DNA from: an uncultured Endomicrobiia bacterium
GTDB lineage: Bacteria; Elusimicrobiota; Endomicrobiia; Endomicrobiales; Endomicrobiaceae
DNA length: 64,000 nucleotides
Assembly: GCA_938040055.1 (NCBI GenBank)
Contig: CALHWY010000013.1
Span: forward strand, 1-64,000
Direction of reading: 5' to 3'
In this document: positions 41,688 through 50,527 of the stretch, piece after piece
Numbering within the stretch: the stretch's first letter is position 1
Layout: every line of letters starts with the position of its first letter
The notes under the pieces: model-generated
Databases searched by the model: none
Seen by the model: the letters and a program-made list of their open reading frames with translations, nothing else
Told to the model about the DNA's origin: nothing
Program-made: the position numbers and the translations under genes

Positions 41688-44258
41688 ATGAAAAAGTGGA
41701 TCAAAATCATAATAGCTCCCGCCGGGCTTATAGTGTTTATCGCGGCGCTGGCCCTTTTGCACAATGAACTCAAAAATCTCAGCTACGGCGATATTATAAA
41801 CACTTTGAAAGCCATCCCTTCGGGCAGGATATTTCTGGCTTTGTGTCTGGCTCTCACATACTATCTTCTTCTGGGCGGATATGACATAGTAGCTTTCAAG
41901 TATATCGACGCCAGAGTTCCGCTGAAACCCAAGGACATACTTTTTACATGCTTTGTAAGCAATGTTCTTGGAAATAATACCGGATATTCAATGCTTTTCG
42001 GCGGCTCCATAAGGTACAGGCTGTATTCTTTTCATAATGTATCGATGATAGACGTTACAAAAGTGCTGTTTTTTTCTTCGGCTACGATATGGCTGGGGCT
42101 TTTGGCTATAGGCTGCATATTTTTTACTTTTACTCCGGTTTCTCTTGAAGGCATCACGAGGTTCGGCTTTTCCACCCGCCCGATAGGCATAGTTTTTTTA
42201 ATAATTCTGGCCTCATATATTCTTTTGAGCGTTTTCCGGTCCAAACCCGTTAAATTTTTCAAATGGAAGATATCTTTTCCAGGTATAAAAATAGTAACGG
42301 CTCAAATATTGCTCGCCACGGGGGACTGGATAGTCGCTTCGCTTACTCTTTACACTCTTATGCCCGCAGGAGAGATTCCCTACTTTATTTTGATAAAAGT
42401 TTTTCTCGTTTCGCAGCTTTTGGGAATAATAAGCCAGGTGCCGGGAGGAATGGGCGTTTTTGAAACGGCCATAGTTTTTCTCCTGCCGCAGGCGGCCGAA
42501 AATCCGGCCGTTATGGGAGGGCTTCTTGCTTACAGAGCCGTATTCTATTTTTTCCCGCTTTCAATCGCTCTGTTTATGCTCGCTTCTTACGAAATAGTCA
42601 GAGTCAGTAAAAAATTCGACGAAAAAATGCGCATTTTCGGGAAATCGGTTTCTTCGGTAATAGTTCAGATTCTGGGAGCGTCAACGTTTTTTGCCGGGAT
42701 GATAGCTATGTTCAGCACCTCGACGCCTTATAATATCGCGAAACTGCGCGATATACTGAATTATATACCCATGTGGCTTCTGGATTTGTCGCATTTTCTG
42801 TTAAGCACTACGGCAGCCGCTCTTTTATTTCTTTCAAGAGGTTTGCAGCTGAGAATAAAAAACTCGTATATATGGACCTGCTTTTTGATGGGGTTTACGA
42901 TAATCTTTCTTATACTTACGGCCCAGCCGGTATTTGTTCTTACGGGTTTTACGATATTGTTTGTCGCGCTGCTTTTTTCAAAAAAATATTATTACAGGGA
43001 AGTTCCTCTTGTGGACACGGTTTTCAGTCCCTGGTGGTTTTCCGCGGTGGGCGGGGTTTTCGTCATATCGGTCTGGATAGGTTTTTTCGTCAACAGACAG
43101 GATATTTTCTCATGGATACATCTTGAAGTTTTTTTTGAAAATATGTTCAGCCCCAACGATGCCGCAAGATTTTTAAGGGCGACTTTCGGAGTCGGCGCGG
43201 TTCTTATAATAGTGGCGGTGGAACAGCTGATAAGGAATTTTTTCAGAAAGCCCGTCGTTTTTGATATGCGCGACATAAACAATATAGTCAACGCTTCGGA
43301 TTATTCCTATGCCTTTAATGCTTTATCCGGAGACAAAAAGTTTATAGTAAGCAAAGACAAGGACGCTTTTATAATGTATGCGCCGGTAAGGGACAGCTGG
43401 ATAGCTTTGGGCGATCCGGTAGGCGGCTTTAAAGGAAAAAGCGAGCTTTTATGGAAATTTAAAGAAATAACCGACAATGAGGCCGTAAAGCCGGCTTTCA
43501 TAGGGATAGATCACAGAAATATTCAGATTTACGATGACATAGGGCTTGACGTTTTCAATATAGGACAGGAAGCGAAAGTGCCGCTCAGGACATTGCCGCG
43601 CGCCGGGGAGTCCGCGGAATATTTTGAGCGCCTGTGCCGGGAGGCGCAGTCTCAAGGCTATGAATATGAAGTGATTCCTCCGGAACGGTTTGCGCAAAAT
43701 CAGGAAGTTTATGAACGCATAAACAAGGAGTGGATAAAAAATTCCAATTATATACAAAGAAACTTTATCCCGGGAAAATATGAAGAGCGGTATATGAAAG
43801 AAATGAATTTCGGCGTCCTTAAAAAAGACGGGGTCATATGCGCTTTTTCGGTGATCGCGGCTTCCAAAAGCGGGTATGAGGCTTCCAGCGGGGTGGTAAG
43901 ACATCTGGGCTGCTCCGGAAATATTTTTGAATATCTTATTTATCAAAATATGCTCTGGGCAAAAGCCAACGGTTATAAATGGTTCGATCTGGGGCTTACT
44001 TATATGCCGGACACGGACAATGACAGCGATATTATGAAAAGATTCTCAAAGATGTTTATGTTTGCGGAACATTTCAATTATGATATCGGCAGGCTTAAAG
44101 AGTTTAAAAACAAATTTTCCCCGTTGTGGCATGATAAATACATCGCCGTGCATCCGGACAAATACATAATCATGTTTATAAGAAATTTCACGGCTCTTAT
44201 TACTCCGGCAAAAGAAAAAAGGAGAAAGATATTCTTTAAGAGGCCTTTTTCCAAATGA
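41688..44258 (+). CDS. mprF: Lysyl-phosphatidylglycerol synthase/flippase MprF
   Basis: 856 residues, the length of bifunctional MprF. N-terminal flippase half (about 1-480) with many TM helices and the typical VPGGMGVFETAIVFLLP. C-terminal GNAT-like aminoacyl-transferase domain (about 530-850): YAPVRDSWIALGDPVG, VIPPERFAQN, VVRHLGCSG and YKWFDLGLTYMPD. It transfers an amino acid, usually lysine, from tRNA to phosphatidylglycerol and flips the product, lowering surface charge. The amino acid cannot be told from sequence. Overlaps tilS by 4 nt. Confidence 0.92.
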   Translation: MKKWIKIIIAPAGLIVFIAALALLHNELKNLSYGDIINTLKAIPSGRIFLALCLALTYYLLLGGYDIVAFKYIDARVPLKPKDILFTCFVSNVLGNNTGYSMLFGGSIRYRLYSFHNVSMIDVTKVLFFSSATIWLGLLAIGCIFFTFTPVSLEGITRFGFSTRPIGIVFLIILASYILLSVFRSKPVKFFKWKISFPGIKIVTAQILLATGDWIVASLTLYTLMPAGEIPYFILIKVFLVSQLLGIISQVPGGMGVFETAIVFLLPQAAENPAVMGGLLAYRAVFYFFPLSIALFMLASYEIVRVSKKFDEKMRIFGKSVSSVIVQILGASTFFAGMIAMFSTSTPYNIAKLRDILNYIPMWLLDLSHFLLSTTAAALLFLSRGLQLRIKNSYIWTCFLMGFTIIFLILTAQPVFVLTGFTILFVALLFSKKYYYREVPLVDTVFSPWWFSAVGGVFVISVWIGFFVNRQDIFSWIHLEVFFENMFSPNDAARFLRATFGVGAVLIIVAVEQLIRNFFRKPVVFDMRDINNIVNASDYSYAFNALSGDKKFIVSKDKDAFIMYAPVRDSWIALGDPVGGFKGKSELLWKFKEITDNEAVKPAFIGIDHRNIQIYDDIGLDVFNIGQEAKVPLRTLPRAGESAEYFERLCREAQSQGYEYEVIPPERFAQNQEVYERINKEWIKNSNYIQRNFIPGKYEERYMKEMNFGVLKKDGVICAFSVIAASKSGYEASSGVVRHLGCSGNIFEYLIYQNMLWAKANGYKWFDLGLTYMPDTDNDSDIMKRFSKMFMFAEHFNYDIGRLKEFKNKFSPLWHDKYIAVHPDKYIIMFIRNFTALITPAKEKRRKIFFKRPFSK

Positions 44259-45277
44259 GCGCTTGGGATATTTTTCTTAAAGATATAAATGAGAATAATT
44301 TAATAAAGAGCGGCGACCGAATCCTTCTCGCGGTTTCCGGCGGGCCTGATTCAGCGTGCATGCTTCATCTTTTCTGGAGACTTTCCAAAAAAATCAATAT
44401 AGAACTTATCGCGTTTAATTTTGACCACGGGCTGAGAAAAGAATCTGCAAAAGAAAGCCTTACGGTAAAAAAACTTTCCGAAAAGCTGAAAATAAAGTGT
44501 GTCGCGGAAAAAATAGAAGTGGAAAAATACGCTAAAGAGAACGGAATTTCCATTGAAACGGCGGGAAGAACTCTGCGTTATTGCCGTCTTGAAAAAGCGG
44601 CGAAAAAATTTCGCTGCAATAAAATAGCCACGGCGCATAATGCGAACGACAATGCCGAAACCGTGCTTATGTGGCTTTTGCGCGGCAGCGGCGGCTTTAG
44701 CGGAATCCCGCAGAAAAGACTTCTTAGCGAAAATACGGAGATAATCCGTCCGGTGCTGTCGGTTAAACGCAAAGAAATCGAGAAATACGTCAAAAAACAA
44801 AAAATTCCTTTTTGTATAGACGGTTCCAACTTTTCCCAGCGATATACCAGAAACCGCATAAGAAAGAATATAATACCCGCTTTTGAAAGCATAAATCCTT
44901 CCGCGGTTGAGCATATTTACCTGCTTAGCAAAATACAGGAAAGAGAAAACGCATATTTGGAACAAATTTCAATCAATTCTTTAAAAAAATGCGCTAAAAT
45001 ATCAAAAAACAGGATTTTGCTTGATTTAACAAGGTTTTTACGGTATAATGAAACGGTTAGATTCAGAATCTTGAAAATGCTTATGCCGGATAAAAAATAC
45101 GTATTGCGGATCAATTCCGTTATGGAAAGGATTTTATTGAAAGAGCGCGCAGTTTATGAAATTTCCGGGGAATGGAAGTTTACCGTAAAGTCCGGAAACA
45201 AAGCGGTATTTGAAAGAATAAAAAATAAGCAGGGCTCATCCCCGAATGTTAAAGAAAAAAGACGGTTATTACATTGA
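44255..45277 (+). CDS. tilS: tRNA(Ile)-lysidine synthase
   Basis: 340 residues. Converts C34 of the minor tRNA-Ile(CAU) to lysidine using ATP and lysine. PP-loop SGGPDS (28-33), FNFDHGLRKES, GRTLRYCRLEKAA, TAHNANDNAETVLMWLLRG and a FCIDGSNFSQRYTRNRIR segment fit the family. The C-terminal part is shorter than in E. coli. Neighbouring hpt and ftsH are the classic partners (tilS-hpt-ftsH), which strengthens all three calls. Overlaps hpt by 32 nt. Confidence 0.95.
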   Translation: MSAWDIFLKDINENNLIKSGDRILLAVSGGPDSACMLHLFWRLSKKINIELIAFNFDHGLRKESAKESLTVKKLSEKLKIKCVAEKIEVEKYAKENGISIETAGRTLRYCRLEKAAKKFRCNKIATAHNANDNAETVLMWLLRGSGGFSGIPQKRLLSENTEIIRPVLSVKRKEIEKYVKKQKIPFCIDGSNFSQRYTRNRIRKNIIPAFESINPSAVEHIYLLSKIQERENAYLEQISINSLKKCAKISKNRILLDLTRFLRYNETVRFRILKMLMPDKKYVLRINSVMERILLKERAVYEISGEWKFTVKSGNKAVFERIKNKQGSSPNVKEKRRLLH

Positions 45278-45794
45278 AATGCTTTTTTCCCAGGATTTGA
45301 TACGGAAACGCATCAGTGAAATAGCTTTGCGCATTACCGGGGATTATGCGGATAAAAATACTCTGATAATAGCCGTTCTTAAAGGCAGTTTTATTTTTTG
45401 CGCCGACCTTATCAGAAATCTCGACTTTCTTTTTGCATTCGATTTTATTTCTCTCAGTTCGTATTCCGGGTCCGTAAGCGGCGGCAAAGTGAAAGTCGTT
45501 TCAGACCTTAAAGAAAATCCCGAAGGCAGAGACGTCGTCATAATTGAAGATATCGCCGATACGGGGCACACTCTTGATTTCCTTATAGGGGAGCTTGCCG
45601 CAAAAAAGCCGAAAAGCATAAAAACCTGCGTTTTGCTGGATAAAAAATGCGCCAGAGTAAAGAATATTCCGGTTGATTATTGCGGTTTTGAAATAGGAAA
45701 TGATTTCGTGGTGGGCTACGGTCTTGATTATAACGGTTTTTTCAGAGGGCTTCCGTATATCGGGATTCTGCATTTCGCTAAAGAGAAAAAATAA
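45246..45794 (+). CDS. hpt: Hypoxanthine phosphoribosyltransferase
   Basis: 182 residues. Salvages hypoxanthine or guanine to IMP or GMP using PRPP. PRPP motif VVIIEDIADTGHTLDFL, pyrophosphate loop VLKGSFIF, and DYCGFEIGNDFVVGYGLDYN near the C-terminus. The ATG at 45246 lies inside tilS; the ATG at 45279, just after the tilS stop, is an alternative (171 residues) but lacks a ribosome binding site. Confidence 0.94.
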   Translation: MLKKKDGYYIEMLFSQDLIRKRISEIALRITGDYADKNTLIIAVLKGSFIFCADLIRNLDFLFAFDFISLSSYSGSVSGGKVKVVSDLKENPEGRDVVIIEDIADTGHTLDFLIGELAAKKPKSIKTCVLLDKKCARVKNIPVDYCGFEIGNDFVVGYGLDYNGFFRGLPYIGILHFAKEKK

Positions 45795-45832
45795 ACAATA
45801 TTTGCATCGTCAGGTGCGGGAGAGGATTTTTT

Positions 45833-47761
45833 ATGAAGAGAAATAATGCGTGGTTTATCGCTTTCTGGCTGACGCTTTTTATTATTATCATTGCTCTGAT
45901 GAACTCTGCAAAGCAAAAAAACCAGGTGGAAGAGCTTAAATACTCGCAGTTTAAAGAGAATTTAAGGGGAGGAAACGTGGCCCAGGTCGTGGTTTCTCCC
46001 GGTATGATAAAAGGCCGGTTCAGAAACAGCCAGGGCGAGCTGAAACAGTTCAAAACCGTTCCGATGAACGATCCCGATCTTATAAAAGATCTTGAAGAAA
46101 ATAAAGTCATGGAGTTTTCCGGAGTGGAGCAGAACGGATGGCTCGGGCCTCTTCTTATGAGCTGGGGGCCTATAATACTTCTGATACTTTTCTGGATATG
46201 GATTATGCGCGGCATGGCGAGCGGAGGAAAACAGGCCATGGCTTTCGGCAAAACCAAAGCCAAACTTGCCGGCACGGGAATAACAAATATAACTTTTAAA
46301 GACGTCGCCGGATGCACCGAAGCAAAAGAAGAGCTTCAGGAAGTGGTGGCTTTTTTAAAAAATCCCGCGAAATTCCAGAAACTCGGCGGAAAGATACCTA
46401 AAGGCGTTCTTCTTGTAGGCTCTCCCGGCACGGGAAAAACTTTGCTGGCGAAGGCCGTTGCCGGCGAGGCTGGAGTTCCTTTCTTTTCTTCAAGCGGTTC
46501 GGAATTCGTGGAAATGTTCGTCGGAGTGGGAGCTTCAAGGGTCAGGGATTTGTTCGAGCAGGGGAGAAAGTCGGCTCCGTGCCTTTTGTTTATAGATGAA
46601 ATAGACGCTGTCGGCCGGCACAGATTCGCCGGAATAGGCGGAGGACATGATGAAAGAGAGCAGACTTTAAACCAGCTTCTTGTCGAAATGGACGGCTTTG
46701 ACACTAAAGAAGGGGTGATACTTATCGCCGCAACTAACAGGCCTGACGTGCTGGATCCGGCTTTGCTGCGTCCTGGAAGGTTTGACAGGCAGGTGGTTGT
46801 TCCCAGACCGGAACTTAAAGACAGGGAGCAGATACTTGCGGTGCATGCTAAAAAGATTAAGAAGGGCAAAGATGTAGACCTGTGCATTATAGCCAAAAGA
46901 ACTCCGGGTTTTGTCGGAGCCGATCTGGCGAATGTCATTAATGAAGCGGCTTTGCTTGCCGCCAGGCATGACCAGGAAGAAGTGACTATGAAAAATCTTG
47001 AAGACGCCATCGACAGGGTTTCGGCGGGGCCGGAAAGGAAATCTCTTATAAGAACTGAAGAGGAACTCAGGAAAACCGCCTGCCACGAAGTAGGGCATGT
47101 TCTGGTGGCGAAGATGCTTCCCAATACCGATCCCGTTCACAAGGTTACAATAATTCCGCGGGGAGGTTCTCTCGGACATACTTTGCAGCTGCCGGAAAAA
47201 GAAAAGTTCATTCTCGGTAGAACCGAAGCCCAAAACACCATCGCGATGCTGCTGGGCGGGAGAGCCGCGGATATTGTGTTTTACAATGAGCCTACCACCG
47301 GCGCTTCCAACGATATTTCCCGCGCCACCCGCATTGCAAGGAGCATGGTGATAGAGTACGGAATGAGCGATAAAGTCGGGCCTCTGGCTCTTGACGAAGG
47401 TTCCAATGAAGAAGTTTTTCTCGGAAGAGATATTTCAAGAACCACCCATATGTCCGAAAAAATGTCCGAACTGGTGGACTCCGAAATAAAAAAAATCATT
47501 GACGAAGGTTTGAATACGGCAAAAGATATTATCTCAAAAAACAGACATATCGCGCAGACCATGGTCGATTACCTTATAGAAAGAGAAACTTTGAGCGGAG
47601 AGGAAATAGACAAGATAGTTAAAGGAGAATCTCTCGCGCCTTATGAAAAAGCTTCTCCTTTGAAAAATGAAGATGTCCGGAAAAAAGACCGGCAGGACAA
47701 AAAAGAAGCCGGAACGCCGGACGCCGCCGGAAATATTGAAAGCGGAGCTGCGAGTGAATAA
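45833..47761 (+). CDS. ftsH: ATP-dependent zinc metalloprotease FtsH
   Basis: 642 residues. Membrane-bound AAA+ protease for quality control of membrane and some soluble proteins. Two TM helices (about 5-22 and 105-122) flank a periplasmic domain. Walker A GSPGTGKT (about 196-203), Walker B LLFIDEIDAVG, second region of homology TNRPDVLDPALLRPGRFD, zinc motif HEVGH (about 417-421; HEAGH is more common, but HExxH holds) and the third-ligand region GASNDI. Charged, Lys/Glu-rich C-terminal tail. GAGAGG precedes the ATG. Confidence 0.97.
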   Translation: MKRNNAWFIAFWLTLFIIIIALMNSAKQKNQVEELKYSQFKENLRGGNVAQVVVSPGMIKGRFRNSQGELKQFKTVPMNDPDLIKDLEENKVMEFSGVEQNGWLGPLLMSWGPIILLILFWIWIMRGMASGGKQAMAFGKTKAKLAGTGITNITFKDVAGCTEAKEELQEVVAFLKNPAKFQKLGGKIPKGVLLVGSPGTGKTLLAKAVAGEAGVPFFSSSGSEFVEMFVGVGASRVRDLFEQGRKSAPCLLFIDEIDAVGRHRFAGIGGGHDEREQTLNQLLVEMDGFDTKEGVILIAATNRPDVLDPALLRPGRFDRQVVVPRPELKDREQILAVHAKKIKKGKDVDLCIIAKRTPGFVGADLANVINEAALLAARHDQEEVTMKNLEDAIDRVSAGPERKSLIRTEEELRKTACHEVGHVLVAKMLPNTDPVHKVTIIPRGGSLGHTLQLPEKEKFILGRTEAQNTIAMLLGGRAADIVFYNEPTTGASNDISRATRIARSMVIEYGMSDKVGPLALDEGSNEEVFLGRDISRTTHMSEKMSELVDSEIKKIIDEGLNTAKDIISKNRHIAQTMVDYLIERETLSGEEIDKIVKGESLAPYEKASPLKNEDVRKKDRQDKKEAGTPDAAGNIESGAASE

Positions 47762-48335
47762 TAAAGGACATAAATTCGACGAAACAAAAGCTAAAAAAGC
47801 CGTTAAGCTTTTGCTTGAAGCTTTCGGCGAAGATCTGAACCGTGAGGGCATAAGGCGCACTCCCGAAAGGGTTGCCGGATTCTATAAAGAAGCTTTGTCC
47901 GGCAATGAGACCGATCCTTTAAATATAGTGCGCGTTCATTACACGACCGAAGATCATGAAGAAATCGTGCTTGTAAAAGACATATCTTTTTATTCCCTTT
48001 GCGAGCATCACCTGCTTCCTTTTTTCGGCAAGGCGCATATTGCATATATACCTAAAAAAGACAAGATAGTCGGCGTTTCCAAACTTATAAGGCTTGTGGA
48101 GGTTTTTGCAAACAGGCTCCAGCTTCAGGAAAGGCTTACCAAGCAGATCGCCGATACGGTTATGAAAGCTGCAATGCCGCACGGTGTGATGGTGGTTTTG
48201 GAAGCGGAACATTTGTGCATGACCATGCGCGGAGTCAAAAAGCCCGGTTCCCAAATGATAACCTCAGCCATGCGGGGCGCCTTTATGAACGATGTCCGCA
48301 CGCGTTCGGAGGCTATGGCGCTTTTGAGAAGATAA
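47754..48335 (+). CDS. folE: GTP cyclohydrolase I
   Basis: 193 residues from GTG 47754, preceded by GGAG; an upstream in-frame ATG (47667) lies deep inside ftsH and has no family support. Converts GTP to dihydroneopterin triphosphate, first step of folate synthesis. Motifs: LNREGIRRTPERVA, zinc ligands in SLCEHHLLPF and HLCMTMRG, IPKKDKIVGVSKL and QLQERLTKQIADTV. Overlaps the ftsH stop; folP follows. Confidence 0.96.
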   Translation: MNNKGHKFDETKAKKAVKLLLEAFGEDLNREGIRRTPERVAGFYKEALSGNETDPLNIVRVHYTTEDHEEIVLVKDISFYSLCEHHLLPFFGKAHIAYIPKKDKIVGVSKLIRLVEVFANRLQLQERLTKQIADTVMKAAMPHGVMVVLEAEHLCMTMRGVKKPGSQMITSAMRGAFMNDVRTRSEAMALLRR

Positions 48336-48444
48336 TAGGTAAAGTCGCGCCGCAGGAGAAACTTTAAATCCCGCAGAATTTTGCACGCTGCATAAACAGG
48401 ATTTTCCGGCTTTCGGTTTCACTGAACCGGCGCAGGTGGAAAAA

Positions 48445-49623
48445 ATGATAATAAGAAAAGCTTTAATAAACGATTTCAACGATGCTTTAAAAGCGGTCCA
48501 AAGCACCGGATGCGATCAATACGCGCGCATCCTTCTTGCGAAAAAAGCGCTTTGTCAGACGGTTATTATAGAAAAAATAGATAACCGCGCCGCCGGTATT
48601 TTGAAGCAGGAGGCGATTTCCTGCGGCGCCGACGCGGCCGTAAGCGAAAAGGTGAGCAGATTTCATAAAGGATTTTCCCGCGCCGCGGTTTTTGCCACCG
48701 TAAGACAGCTGGAAATTCTGGCAGAAAAGCTGAGCGTGCAGCCTTTCGGATTAAAAGAGCTTTCTTCAGAGCTTGAGAAAATATCAAAAGAAAAAATAAA
48801 TCCCCGGAAAAAATTCAGATACAAAAAAAGCGGACTGGATCTTTCCAAAACAGCCGTTATGGGAATTTTAAATCTTGATCCGAATTCATTTTCCGGAGAC
48901 GGCGTTTCGGATGCGGATGCGGCGCTCAGACGGGCGGCGATGTTTGAGGAAGCGGGAGCGTCCATAATAGATATAGGAGCGGAATCATCCCGTCCCGGCA
49001 CAAAACTTATTGACGCCAAAACCGAAATAAACAGACTTATTCCCGTTTTAAAACAAATAAAAAAAAAGATCAAAATACCCGTGTCCATAGACACTTACAA
49101 ATACGAAACTTCAAAAGCCGCTTTGTCCGAAGGGGCGGATATAATAAATGATATATTCGCTTTAAGAAAAGGCGGAGAAAAACTCGCAAGGCTGATAGCG
49201 GATGCGAAAGCCGGGCTTATACTTATGCACATGAAAGGAATACCTTCAAATATGCAGAAAAAACCTTTCTATAAAAACTGCACGGCGGAAGTTTTCGGTT
49301 TTTTGAAAGAAAGGAGAGATTTCGCTCTGTCCTGCGGTATAAAAGAGGATTTCATTTCGGTCGATCCAGGCGCTGGTTTCGGCAAGACGCTTGAACACAA
49401 TATCGAACTTGTAAAGAATATGGAAGTTTTTTCTTCGCTCGGATGCGTTACGGCGGGAGTTTCAAGAAAAAGATTCGTAAGGGCTCTCGCCGGAGAGAGT
49501 ACGGTTTCATTCGTAAGCGCAAGTCTGGTGTGCGCTTGCCGCGGAAGCGATATAGTAAGGGTGCATGACGTTGCGGAAACGGTTGGAGCTTTAAAAATTA
49601 TAGATGCCGTGCGGAGAGCTTGA
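48445..49623 (+). CDS. folP: Dihydropteroate synthase with N-terminal extension
   Basis: 392 residues from ATG 48445 with AGGTGG just upstream. Joins p-aminobenzoate to dihydropterin pyrophosphate. The TIM-barrel synthase occupies about 130-392: MGILNLDPNSFSGDG (usually NVTPDSFSDGG), DIGAESSRPGT, PVSIDTYK, ADIINDIF, MHMKG, DPGAGFGKT and GVSRKRF. The first 125 residues form an extra domain (VIIEKIDNRAAGILKQEAIS, then GADAAVSE), known from a longer FolP subfamily. The open frame extends upstream to about 48345 without a start codon. Confidence 0.93.
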   Translation: MIIRKALINDFNDALKAVQSTGCDQYARILLAKKALCQTVIIEKIDNRAAGILKQEAISCGADAAVSEKVSRFHKGFSRAAVFATVRQLEILAEKLSVQPFGLKELSSELEKISKEKINPRKKFRYKKSGLDLSKTAVMGILNLDPNSFSGDGVSDADAALRRAAMFEEAGASIIDIGAESSRPGTKLIDAKTEINRLIPVLKQIKKKIKIPVSIDTYKYETSKAALSEGADIINDIFALRKGGEKLARLIADAKAGLILMHMKGIPSNMQKKPFYKNCTAEVFGFLKERRDFALSCGIKEDFISVDPGAGFGKTLEHNIELVKNMEVFSSLGCVTAGVSRKRFVRALAGESTVSFVSASLVCACRGSDIVRVHDVAETVGALKIIDAVRRA

Positions 49624-50396
49624 TGGATTCTTTAACTTTTACTTCAATTTATAACAGCTATGTAGTCAATGTTCTCGACATCGCTATACTCGCTTTTTTA
49701 TTTTACAGGGTAATACTTACCATAAAAGGCACAAGGGCGATACAGATACTTCTGGGAATTCTGGTAATACTTGTTCTGACGGTTATAGCCAGGGATATTC
49801 TGCATTTGAGGGCTCTGACCTGGCTGCTTAATAATTTCTGGCTTGCGGCCGTCATTATTTTTGCGGTCGTTTTCCAAATAGAGATCAGAAGCGTTCTTGC
49901 ACAGATAGGAAGCAATATATGGGGAAACAGCGGGCATATAAAAGATTCGTACATAAAGATGATAACCGACGCCGTGGAGGAATTAAGCCTGAGCATGTCG
50001 GGAGGGCTGATAGCGATAGAAAACGAAGTCGGACTTAAAAATTTTACGGACACCGGCATAATGCTTAACGCAAATATCTCAAAAGAACTGATTCTTTCGA
50101 TTTTTAAAAATAAATCCGCCCCGCTTCATGACGGCGCGGTAGTGATATACAATAAAAAAATCGTCGCCGCGGGATGTCTTTTTCCTTTAAGCCATGACAC
50201 GGGCGTAAAACTGCACGGGACAAGACACAGGGCGGCTCTAGGATTAAGCGAAATTACGGACGCTCTCGTCATAGTCGTTTCCGAAGAAACGGGACATATT
50301 TCCTTTGCTTATAAAGGCAAACTGAAAATCAATGTCACGGCCAACAAACTTAAAGAGGTAATTTCAACTATCGGCGGGTCCCCGAAAACAAGGTAA
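49623..50396 (+). CDS. cdaA: Diadenylate cyclase CdaA
   Basis: 257 residues from ATG 49623, overlapping the folP stop (TGATG). Makes c-di-AMP from two ATP at the membrane. Three TM helices (about 14-33, 40-58 and 66-86), then a DAC domain with the catalytic DGA (PLHDGAVVIY) and the RHR signature in GTRHRAALGLSE. The gene order cdaA-cdaR-glmM, known from Firmicutes, is kept here, but the middle gene is reduced to a 35-codon remnant. Confidence 0.95.
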   Translation: MDSLTFTSIYNSYVVNVLDIAILAFLFYRVILTIKGTRAIQILLGILVILVLTVIARDILHLRALTWLLNNFWLAAVIIFAVVFQIEIRSVLAQIGSNIWGNSGHIKDSYIKMITDAVEELSLSMSGGLIAIENEVGLKNFTDTGIMLNANISKELILSIFKNKSAPLHDGAVVIYNKKIVAAGCLFPLSHDTGVKLHGTRHRAALGLSEITDALVIVVSEETGHISFAYKGKLKINVTANKLKEVISTIGGSPKTR

Positions 50397-50416
50397 GCGC
50401 CGCGGGAAAAAACGGT

Positions 50417-50524
50417 ATGAATAACATAAAAAAAATATTGGTTAAAATCAAAAAAAACTGGCAGCTTAAACTACTGGCATTGGGACTTGCCGTTGTCGTA
50501 TGGTTCTATGCCATATACAGGTGA
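50417..50524 (+). CDS. 35-residue single-TM microprotein, CdaR (YbbR) N-terminal remnant
   Basis: Opens at ATG 50417 and stops at TGA 50522-50524. The product has a basic N-terminus and the segment WQLKLLALGLAVVVWFYAIY, which matches the start of YbbR/CdaR proteins (a Lys-rich head, then a TM helix ending in WFYV-like residues). All periplasmic YbbR domains are missing. It lies 20 nt after cdaA and 3 nt before glmM, exactly the cdaR slot. Composition and frame suit a real membrane peptide. Whether it still regulates CdaA is inference. Confidence 0.7.
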   Translation: MNNIKKILVKIKKNWQLKLLALGLAVVVWFYAIYR

Positions 50525-50527
50525 AAA

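Noticed and set aside
47667..47753. Longer folE starting inside ftsH
   Set aside because: The extra 29 residues are Lys/Arg/Pro-rich readthrough of the ftsH tail in another frame; GTG 47754 has a proper ribosome binding site and matches the family start.
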